A DNA stretch of 64,000 bases from Methylobacterium sp. E-005 (GTDB lineage Bacteria; Pseudomonadota; Alphaproteobacteria; Rhizobiales; Beijerinckiaceae): assembly GCF_022829725.1 (NCBI RefSeq), contig NZ_JAKSYG010000027.1, forward strand, positions 1-64,000. The letters run 5' to 3'. The notes beneath the pieces are model-generated. The model saw only the letters and a program-made list of their open reading frames with translations. It made no database searches and was not told the DNA's origin. The stretch's first letter is position 1; the number at the start of each line of letters is the position of its first letter. The translations under genes and the position numbers were made by a program. This document shows, one piece after another, positions 42,908 through 50,800 of this stretch.

Positions 42908-44746
42908 TCACGCGGCCGGGGGATGCGCCAGGAACTCCGCGATCGCCGCGACGAACCGCTCGCCATAGGCCTCGCGCTTGCGCTCGCCGACCCCGTGGAC
43001 GGTGCGCAACGCCCAGAGATCGACGGGCTTCTGCCGGGCCATCTCGATGAGCGTGCGATCGGGAAACACCATGAAGGCTGCGATCCCCTCGGCCCGGGCG
43101 AGGGTCGCGCGCAGGCCGCGCAGGTGCTGGAACAGGGCCTCGTCGGTCTCCGACAGGGCGATCTCGCCGTCCTCCCGGGGCGCGGCCCGGCGGCGCTCGC
43201 GGGGCTCCGCCTTCTCCGGATCGGGGCGGAGCTGGACCGGCTCCCGCCCGTACAGGATCGCCTCGCCCTTCGCGGTCAGGGACAGGCCGCCGTAGCCGTC
43301 GGCATTCTCGGCGATCGCCCCCCCTGCGAAGAGCTGGCGCAGGATCGCCCGCCACGCGGCCACCGGCTTGTCGGCGCCGACCCCGAAGGTCTTGAGGCCG
43401 GTATGGCCGTTGCGGCGGATCTGCTCGCTCTCCTTCCCGTGGACCACGTCGCAGATATAGGCCGCGCCGAAGCGCTGTCCGGTGCGCACGATGGCCGAGA
43501 GGATCTTCTGGGCCGAGACCGTCCCGTCCACCAGGGTGACGCCGCCGCGGCACAGGTCGCAGCGGCCGCAGGGTTCGCTGATCTCCCCGAAATACGCGAG
43601 CAGCGACTGGCGCCGGCAGGTGGCGCCCTCGCACAGGGTGATCATCGCCTCGAGCTTGCGCCGCTCGACCCGGCGACGCTCGTCGGAAATCTCCTTCTCG
43701 TCGATCTGGCGGCGGCGCAAGGCCATGTCGTCGAGGCCGTAGAGGGTGAGCGTGTCGGCCGGCAGCCCGTCGCGGCCGGCGCGGCCGATCTCCTGATAGT
43801 AGCCCTCGACGTTGTTGGGCATGTCGGCGTGGCAGACGAAGCGCACGTCCGGCTTGTTGATGCCCATGCCGAAGGCGATCGTGGCGGTCATCACCACCCC
43901 GTCCTCCTGCAGGAACCGGTCCTGGTTCTTCATGCGCGTCGCCTGGTCCAGACCGGCATGGTAGGGCAGCGCGTCGAACCCGTCCTTCTTGAGGGTCTCG
44001 GCCAGCTGCTCGGTGCGCTTGCGCGACGAGCAGTAGATGATCCCGCTCTCGGAGCGCCTGTGCTTCAGGAACCGCTCGATCTGCCGGGCCGGGTTGTCCT
44101 TGGGCTGGAAGGTCAGCCGGATGTTCGGCCGGTCGAAGGAGTGGACGAAGATCTTCGGCGGCCGGCCCTGCGGGAAGAGGCGCTCGGCGATCTCGGCCCG
44201 GGTCGCGGCATCGGCGGTGGCGGTGAGCGCGAGCGTCTGAACGTTGCCGAGCGTCGTCCGGGCCCGGGCGATCTCCCGGTATTCGGGCCGGAAATCGTGG
44301 CCCCATTGGGAGACGCAATGCGCCTCGTCCACCGCCAGCCGCCGGACGCCGGCGCCGCGCAGGGCTTCGATGCAGCCCTCCATCAGCAGGCGCTCGGGGG
44401 AGACGAACAGCAGCCGCAGCTCGCCCGAACGCAGCATCCGCCACGTCTCGCGCGACTCGGACTCGGGGACCGACGAGTTCAGGGTCGCGGCCTCGACACC
44501 GACGCTCTTCATCTGCTGCACCTGATCGTGCATCAGCGCGATCAGCGGCGAGACCACCACGGTCAGCCCCGGATCGACCAAGGCCGGGAGCTGATACGTC
44601 ATCGACTTGCCCGAGCCCGTGGGCATGACGGCGAACACGTCGGCGCCGTCGAGCACCGCACCGATCACCTCGTCCTGCCCGGGCCGGAAATCCTCGTAGC
44701 CGAAGGTCTTTTTCAGCGCGGCGCGGGCCTCGTCGAGGCGGGTCAT
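42908..44746 (-). CDS. recQ: ATP-dependent DNA helicase RecQ, 612 aa
   Basis: A 3'-5' superfamily 2 helicase of recombination and replication repair. Walker A is [16 protein letters not shown] (about 41-56), the DEAH box with aromatic loop is [17 protein letters not shown] (about 140-156), and [20 protein letters not shown] then EIGRAGRDG is motif V-VI. The zinc site uses [16 protein letters not shown] and CGRCDLC, followed by the winged helix and a C-terminal HRDC domain ([20 protein letters not shown]). The ATG at 44746 begins the homology; 44797 would add 17 basic residues overlapping the vapBC operator. Confidence 0.96.
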   Translation of the reverse strand: MTRLDEARAALKKTFGYEDFRPGQDEVIGAVLDGADVFAVMPTGSGKSMTYQLPALVDPGLTVVVSPLIALMHDQVQQMKSVGVEAATLNSSVPESESRETWRMLRSGELRLLFVSPERLLMEGCIEALRGAGVRRLAVDEAHCVSQWGHDFRPEYREIARARTTLGNVQTLALTATADAATRAEIAERLFPQGRPPKIFVHSFDRPNIRLTFQPKDNPARQIERFLKHRRSESGIIYCSSRKRTEQLAETLKKDGFDALPYHAGLDQATRMKNQDRFLQEDGVVMTATIAFGMGINKPDVRFVCHADMPNNVEGYYQEIGRAGRDGLPADTLTLYGLDDMALRRRQIDEKEISDERRRVERRKLEAMITLCEGATCRRQSLLAYFGEISEPCGRCDLCRGGVTLVDGTVSAQKILSAIVRTGQRFGAAYICDVVHGKESEQIRRNGHTGLKTFGVGADKPVAAWRAILRQLFAGGAIAENADGYGGLSLTAKGEAILYGREPVQLRPDPEKAEPRERRRAAPREDGEIALSETDEALFQHLRGLRATLARAEGIAAFMVFPDRTLIEMARQKPVDLWALRTVHGVGERKREAYGERFVAAIAEFLAHPPAA

Positions 44747-44786
44747 CGGGATCCTTGGTCGGAGTACGGGCCGCTTGCGGCGCCTG

Positions 44787-44817
44787 CGTGTAGACACTAA
44801 CCTCCGTGTGTCTACAC
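44787..44817. promoter_or_regulatory. vapBC operator palindrome
   Basis: Perfect 11-bp inverted arms, CGTGTAGACAC (44787-44797) and GTGTCTACACG (44807-44817), are separated by 9 bp and end just before the antitoxin's GGAGG. VapB-VapC complexes commonly autorepress by binding such dyads over their promoter. That binding is inferred here. Confidence 0.7.
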
Positions 44818-44827
44818 GGAGGTCACC

Positions 44828-45067
44828 ATGCCGCTCAACATCCGCAGCGAAGAGGTGAATCGACTCGCCGAGACGCTGGCATCGAAGACCGGCGTGAGCA
44901 AGACCGAAGCGGTACGACTTGCGCTCGTGAACGAGTTGGAGCGGCAGAACGCGGAGCAGGAGTCGTTCATGGAACGGGTCAAGGAAATCCAGGACCGGTT
45001 GGCTTCCTACCCATCGACGGGCCTCAAGGCGGACAAGGCGTTCTACGACAGTCTGAACGACGAGTGA
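44828..45067 (+). CDS. vapB: VapB-type antitoxin (PSK family), 79 aa
   Basis: A small DNA-binding antitoxin. [20 protein letters not shown] and [20 protein letters not shown] form the Rv0623/PSK-type ribbon-helix-helix N-terminus; the C-terminal half ([18 protein letters not shown]) is the toxin-binding tail. GGAGG lies 4-5 bp upstream of the ATG. Its stop overlaps the toxin start (TGATG). It would neutralise VapC and repress its own promoter at the upstream dyad. Confidence 0.9.
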   Translation: MPLNIRSEEVNRLAETLASKTGVSKTEAVRLALVNELERQNAEQESFMERVKEIQDRLASYPSTGLKADKAFYDSLNDE

Positions 45068-45468
45068 TGTTCATCGACGCGTCCGCCATCGTCGCGATCG
45101 TCGCCTGCGAGCCAGGACATCGGCCGCTGTTGGATCGCCTGCGCGACGGTCCCGTGCGGCTCACAAGCGGGGTCGCAATCTACGAGGCAGCACGTGCCAT
45201 CGCCCGGCTTAAGTCCGTCCCGCCCGGAGTCGCTGAAGCGATTGTGGATGACTTTCTGGATGCCACCGGTGTCACCCGGGTTCCAATCGCAGCTGCGGAG
45301 GCACGACACGCCATCGCGGCACACGCCCGCTACGGCAAGGGCCGTCATCCTGCCCGCCTGAACCTCGGTGACTGCTTCGCCTATGCCTGCGCGCGGGTTC
45401 ACGGGGTGCCGCTGCTCTATATCGGCGACGATTTCCCGCAGACCGATATTCCCTCAGCCCTCGCCTGA
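45067..45468 (+). CDS. vapC: VapC-type PIN-domain ribonuclease toxin, 133 aa
   Basis: A PIN-domain endoribonuclease toxin, typically cutting tRNA or rRNA. The acidic active-site residues are all present: Asp4 ([11 protein letters not shown]), Glu40 ([13 protein letters not shown]), Asp102 ([13 protein letters not shown]) and Asp121/122 (YIGDDF). It is coupled to vapB by a TGATG overlap. Length is normal and the gene appears intact, so the pair is probably functional. Confidence 0.92.
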   Translation: MFIDASAIVAIVACEPGHRPLLDRLRDGPVRLTSGVAIYEAARAIARLKSVPPGVAEAIVDDFLDATGVTRVPIAAAEARHAIAAHARYGKGRHPARLNLGDCFAYACARVHGVPLLYIGDDFPQTDIPSALA

Positions 45469-45489
45469 GCGTCCGGTCGCGCCAAACGC

Positions 45490-45774
45490 TTACGCCGCGA
45501 ACCGCCGCTCCTCCGCCTGCCGCAGGGGCGGCTCCCAGGTTCCAACCCACGCGGTGCCCCGCCGTGGCAGGACCTCCGGGTGCTCGGCCTGGAGCCACGT
45601 GATCATAGCCCCGCGGACCGCGCAGTGCAGGTCCCGTGGCTTAGGGCGCGGTGCTTTCACCGGCATCCGGACCTCGATGGTCGTCTCCTGCCCGTCCGAG
45701 ACCTGGAGATGAATTCCTTGCAGTCCCGGAGCGGCGAAGACGGGGCAGAATGGCGCTTTACCATCGTCCTTCAA
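45490..45774 (-). pseudogene. Remnant of an MscS-type channel C-terminus
   Basis: The last 72 residues match the C-terminus of the intact MscS-type channel encoded at 53420-54544. LQVSDGQETTIEVRMPVKA aligns with LQVSDAKESTIEIRMLVSA. AMITWLQAEHPEVLPRRGTA aligns with AMITWLQAEHPVALPRHRTE. Both end ERRFAA/GRRFAA. Everything upstream (transmembrane segments and beta domain) is missing, and the first 20 residues (MKDDGKAPFCPVFAAPG) do not match. There is no convincing ribosome-binding site. I read it as a degraded duplicate, not a functional gene. Confidence 0.8.
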
Positions 45775-45910
45775 CGCAACGTCCCACGATCCGTCGGCAA
45801 GCGTCGGAGCCGCGACCCGTGACCCGCTTCGCGCGTTGCGATCCCCCGGACTTGTCAGCGTGCGGATGGGGCAGTGATGGAGGGACGAAACGAGCCCTGC
45901 GGCTGCATCC

Positions 45911-46360
45911 TCACAAATCCCCCAGGGCCAGCTGGCCCTGGTTGCGCGCCTTCGGCGGGGCGGCCTTGCGCTCCTTGGGTCGGCTGGAGGCGGCCCGCGC
46001 GACGGGCGGCTTCTTCGGCTTCGGGTCGCCGCGCATCCGGGCCACCGCCTTGTCGCGGGCGACCGCCTCTGGGGCGCTCGGATCGTCGGTCAGCCACTTG
46101 CCCCGCTTGATCACCTCGTTCACCCGGCCCTGATTCACCCCGACCTTGAAGGCGATCTCCTGCTGGGTCATGCCGGTCGTGGCGTGGAGGTCCAGGATCG
46201 ACCGGGCGAGTTCGGGGGTCATCTTCTGGCCCGTAAGCCGCCGGGCCGGCTTGACCGTGCGGGTCGCGCGGTCGCGCTCGCGCAGGCGCTCAAGGAGCGC
46301 CAGCGCCATGTTCATGCCATGCTCGCGCAGGGCTTCCTCGAATTCCTTCAGGGTCGCCAT
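45911..46360 (-). CDS. Hypothetical HTH-containing protein, 149 aa
   Basis: A putative small DNA-binding protein. A helix-turn-helix is visible at about residues 60-85 (TTGMTQQEIAFKVGVNQGRV then NEVIKRGKW), like transposase- or sigma-type HTH. The C-terminal 50 residues are basic and Ala/Pro/Lys-rich (RGDPKPKKPPVARAASSRPK). The N-terminus (ATLKEFEEALREHGMNMALA) is helical. The ATG at 46360 is chosen over 46396 because the extra residues are low-quality. The target is unknown. Confidence 0.7.
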   Translation of the reverse strand: MATLKEFEEALREHGMNMALALLERLRERDRATRTVKPARRLTGQKMTPELARSILDLHATTGMTQQEIAFKVGVNQGRVNEVIKRGKWLTDDPSAPEAVARDKAVARMRGDPKPKKPPVARAASSRPKERKAAPPKARNQGQLALGDL

Positions 46361-46557
46361 CGGCGCCATCCTCCGCCGGGCACTGGGGCCGGTCACTGGG
46401 TTGAGAACGTGGCGGGAACACTCGGGTTTCGCAAGGCGGGCCGCTCCTGTCCCGAGGTTGATCCCGGGTCATCCACCGGAAATGCGGGCTCTGGTCTCCC
46501 CCGGGCGGCTCGGCTACAGGGGGCGGGCATCCGAGACGGCAGGGCCAGCCCGGCACG

Positions 46558-47418
46558 ATGATCAGTCCGATCCGCAGAATCGCCCCCGGCGAGACGACCG
46601 CTTCCCTGGCCCGGGAGCTGGAGGCCGGGGCGGTGCTGCTGTTCCCCGACCTGCCGTTCCCGTTCACCGACTTCGAGCGTCGCTTCACCGAACGGCCTTT
46701 CGCGGACGGCAAGGCGAAGAACGTCAATATCCGCGGGGAGGCGGCGCACCTCCGCGGGGCGGCCGGCACCCCGGAGGAGCAGGAGGCCCTGCGTCAGCTC
46801 CTGATCCGCTACCGCGCCTTCGCCCGGGACCTGATCGGCACCTACCTGCCCGACTATGCCGACCGGATCAGTCTCGCCGGCACCTCGTATCGTCCCTTCG
46901 ACGTGGATCAGCGCAAGCTCAGCTGGCGGCGCGACGACACGCGGCTGCATGTCGACGCCTTCCCGTCGAACCCGATCGGCGAGAAGCGGATCCTGCGGGT
47001 TTTTCGCAACATCAATCCGGCGGGCGAGCCGCGCCGCTGGCGGGTCGGCGAGGATTTCGGTTCGATGGCGGAGAAATTCCTGCCGCGGCTGCCCGACTAT
47101 TCGCCGCTCTCGGCACGCCTGCTGGCGGCGCTCCGTGTCACCAAGGCCAAGCGCTCGGAATACGACCACCTGATGCTGCACCTGCACGATGCGCTCAAGC
47201 AGGACGAGACCTATCAGGCCTCAGCCCCTCAGGCCGACGTCGAATTCCGCCCCGGCGAGACCTGGGTGACCTTCTCGGACCTCGTCATGCACGGGGCGAT
47301 GGGCGGCCGCTACATGCTGGAGCAGACCGCCTACCTGCCGGTCGCCGCCCAGGCCGACCCCGGTTTAAGCCCGCACCACATCCTGGCGGCCAAGCTCGGC
47401 CGCCCCCTTCGGACCTGA
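46558..47418 (+). CDS. Kdo hydroxylase (KdoO-like dioxygenase), 286 aa
   Basis: Resembles Fe(II)/2-oxoglutarate/O2-dependent Kdo 3-hydroxylases, which hydroxylate the Kdo sugar of lipopolysaccharide inner core to Ko. KNVNIRGEAAHLRGAAGTPE, SYRPFDVDQRKLSWRRDDTR and LHVDAFPSNPIGEKRILRVF are family segments; HVD gives two of the iron ligands, and the later His in SDLVMHGAMGGRYMLEQT is a candidate third. No signal peptide or transmembrane helix is seen. It is followed 15 bp later by an ABM-domain gene on the same strand. Confidence 0.82.
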   Translation: MISPIRRIAPGETTASLARELEAGAVLLFPDLPFPFTDFERRFTERPFADGKAKNVNIRGEAAHLRGAAGTPEEQEALRQLLIRYRAFARDLIGTYLPDYADRISLAGTSYRPFDVDQRKLSWRRDDTRLHVDAFPSNPIGEKRILRVFRNINPAGEPRRWRVGEDFGSMAEKFLPRLPDYSPLSARLLAALRVTKAKRSEYDHLMLHLHDALKQDETYQASAPQADVEFRPGETWVTFSDLVMHGAMGGRYMLEQTAYLPVAAQADPGLSPHHILAAKLGRPLRT

Positions 47419-47433
47419 GAGGCACGTCAGACC

Positions 47434-47733
47434 ATGATCCTGGAAATCGCGCAGATCGAGATCAAGCCCGGCCTGGAGGCGGAGTTCGAGGCCGGCATCA
47501 CGAAGGCCTCGGCGATCTTCAAGGAGGCCAAGGGCTGCCGGCACTTCGAGGTCCGGCGCTCGATCGAGCACCCGCAGCGCTACCGGCTGCTGATCCATTG
47601 GGACACGCTGGAGGCCCACACCAAGGACTTCACCGGCTCGCAGCTCTGGCAGGATTACCGCGCCCTGGTCTCCCATTGCTTCGCCGGGCCGGTGTCGGTT
47701 GAGCATGCCGAGCAGGTGCTGAAGGCGTTCTGA
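47434..47733 (+). CDS. Antibiotic biosynthesis monooxygenase (ABM) domain protein, 99 aa
   Basis: A ferredoxin-like-fold ABM domain protein, a family of small monooxygenases and stress proteins. LEIAQIEIKPGLEAEFEAGI, KGCRHFEVRRSIEHPQRYRL and LIHWDTLEAHTKDFTGSQLW cover the domain. The name reflects the family, not a known antibiotic pathway. It starts 15 bp after the Kdo hydroxylase gene and is likely co-transcribed. Confidence 0.87.
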   Translation: MILEIAQIEIKPGLEAEFEAGITKASAIFKEAKGCRHFEVRRSIEHPQRYRLLIHWDTLEAHTKDFTGSQLWQDYRALVSHCFAGPVSVEHAEQVLKAF

Positions 47734-47835
47734 GCGGCGCCCACCGGGCATTGCGGCGAAGGCCGCCGGTGCTAGGCTCCCGCCCGACCGATCCCGAGGC
47801 GAATCATCGGGACGCGGCAGGTGGGGAACAGGCTG

Positions 47836-50800
47836 ATGGCGCGGCTCGGACGGCTCGCGGTTGCCCTGGCGGTATTCGGAGGGGTCTGGGGCGGCCCGGC
47901 GCTCGCCCAGAACGCGGCCTCGCCCCGCAGCACCGCCCCGCGCGCGACCGCGCCTGCTCCGTTCGCCAGGACCTTCGCCCGGGTCGATCTCGCCAGCGCG
48001 GCTGTGCGCCTCGAAGGGGCCCTCAAGGCAGAGGCCGGCACGGCGCTCCGGCCGGCGGCCCAGTCCCGCACCGCCGGGCAGGCGCTCCTCACCGCCAACA
48101 GGCCGGATCAGGCCCTCACGCCGCTCGCCGCCGCGGTGGCGGCCGACCCGGCCGATGTCCGCAACTGGCAGGCCTATGCCCGCGCGGCCTCGGCGGCGAA
48201 GGGCCTCCTCGAACAGAACGATTACCGGGGCCGGGCGCGCCTGCGCGAGCGGGCCACCGCGGCGGCCTATCGCGCCTACGAGCGCGCCGGCACCGCCCCC
48301 GACGCCGCGGCGGCGCTGGCGATGCTGGGGGCGGACGAGGCCGAGCAGGAATCCTGGCGTCCCGCCCTCGACGCCTACGCGGCGAGCCTCGCCCTCGACG
48401 AGGACGAGGGGATCCGGGACACCTACGAGGCGCTGCGGACCGAGCACGGCTTCCGCATCCTCGGCTACAAGGTCGATGCCGACGCGGCCGCCCCGCGGGC
48501 CTGCTTCACCCTCTCGGACGCGGTGGTGCCGAAGACCGACTACGCGCCCTACGTGGCCGTGTCGGGCAGCGGCAGCGCCGCCGTGACCGCGGAGGGCGCG
48601 CAGATCTGCGTCGACGGGCTCAAGCATGGCGGGCGCTACGCGATCGTCCTGCGCCAGGGCCTGCCCTCCGTCGTAGGCGAGAGCCTGCTTAAATCCGCCG
48701 ATTACGAGATCTACGTCCGCGACCGCGCCCCGCAGGTGCGCATCACCGGGCGCAACTACGTCCTGCCCCGCACCGGACAGGCGGGCGTCCCCCTGGTCTC
48801 GGTGAACGCCTCGAAACTCGACGTCGAGGTCCTGCGGATCGGCGACCGCGGCCTGCTGCCGACCCTGCGGTCCGAGGATTTCCTGGGCCAGCTCAGCGGC
48901 GCCACCGCCCGGTCGATCGCGGCCGAGAAGGGCGTGCGTGTCTGGAAGGGCACCCTCGACACCGCCAAGGCTGAGCTGAACCAGGAGGCGGTCACCGCCT
49001 TCCCGGTCCTCCAGGCGGTGGGCAAGCTGGAACCCGGGATCTACGTGATGCTGGCCCGGCCCTCCGGCACGGTCTCGGCGGACGACGAGGGCTACGAGAC
49101 CCAGGCGACCCAGTGGTTCGTGGTCTCGGATCTCGGGCTCACCGCCACGAAGGGGCGCGACGGGGTCCACGTGGTGCTGCGCTCCCTCGCCTCCGTGCAA
49201 GTCATGGCGGGCGCCGAGATCCGGCTGGTCGCCCGCAACAACGAGGTGCTGGGTACCCGCACCACGGACGCGCAGGGCCACGTCGCTTTCGATCCGGGGC
49301 TCGCCCGCGGAGAGGGTGGTCTGGCGCCAAGCCTGGTGGTGGCCCAGATCGTGGGCGATTACGGCTTCCTCGATCTCAATCTCGGCGCCTTCGACCTGAC
49401 CGACCGTGGCGTGAAGGGACGGCCCGAGACCGGCGGGCTCGACGCCTATCTGTTCCCGGAGCGCGGGGTCTACCGCTCGGGGGAGACCGTCCAACTCACC
49501 GCCCTGCTGCGCGATGCGGCCGGCACGGCGGTGCCGGACCTGCCGCTGACCCTCGTGGTGAAGCGGCCGGACGGCGTCGAGTACCGGCGCGTCTCGGTGC
49601 CCGATCAGGGGCTCGGCGGCCGGGCGCTGCCCCTGCCGCTCCTGTCGGGCTCGATGCACGGCACGTGGCGGGTCTCGGCCTATACCGACCCGAAGGCCCC
49701 CGCGATCGGCGAGACCAGCTTCCTCGTGGAGGATTACGTCCCCGAGCGGCTGGAAGTCACCCTCAAGCCCCGGCAGGCGGCTCTGCACCGGGGTGAGGCC
49801 GCGCAGGTCGATGTCGCCGCCCGCTACCTCTACGGCGCCCCGGGGGCGGATCTCGACGTGTCCGGCAGCGTCACCGTGCAGGTTGCCGCCGCGAGCGGCA
49901 TCAAGGGGTTGGACGGCTACAGCATCGGCCTCGACGACGAGGCGGTGGAGCCGCTCACGCAGGAGCTTCAGGACCACGCGACCACGAATGCGCAGGGCGG
50001 GGCCGACGTTACGGTCCCGGTTCCGCAGCCGGCGGCCCTGCGGGCGCTGGAGGCGAAGATCACGCTCGCGGTCGGCGAGCCGGGCGGACGGGCCCTGTCG
50101 CGCAGCCTGACCCTGCCGATCCTCCCGGCCGGCCCGGTGCTGGCCCTGCGCAAGGGTTTTGCGGACCTCCAGGACGGCGGGAATGCGGTCTTCGACGTGG
50201 TGCTGGCGAGTCCCGAGGGGGCGCTCCTCGCCCGGCCGGGGGTGAGCTGGACCCTGTCGCGGATCGACTCCGCCTACCAATGGTATCGGGCGGACGGGCG
50301 CTGGTCGTTCGAGCCGGTCAAGACCACCAAGCGCGTGGCCAGCGGCACGGTCGATCTCCGGGCCGGGGCCCCGAGCCGGATCGAGGCGCCGGTGGGGCTC
50401 GGCCGCTACCGGCTGGACGTCTCGGCCCCGGGCGTTCCGGAGGCGAGCGCCAGCCTCGGCTTCGATGTCGGCTGGGGCGGGTCCCAGACGGCCGAGGCGC
50501 CGGACCTCCTCGACCTGACCCTCGACAAGCCCGCCTACGCGGCCGGTGACACGCTCCGGGCCAAGCTCAGCCCGAAATTCAAGGGGCAGGCCAGCCTGAT
50601 GGTGGTCAGCGACCGGGTGCACGAGACCCTGGAGGTCAGCGTTCCGGAGGGCGGCACCCTGGTGAGCCTGCCGGTGAAGGCCGAGTGGGGAGCCGGCGCC
50701 TATCTGATCGCCACCGCCTACCGGCCCCTCGATCAGGCGGCCAGGCGCCTGCCGGGTCGGGCCCTGGGTCTGGCATGGTTCTCGGTCGACCGGGAGACGC

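Noticed and set aside
47434..47733. Antibiotic biosynthesis gene
   Set aside because: The ABM domain name is historical; there is no biosynthetic context beside it.
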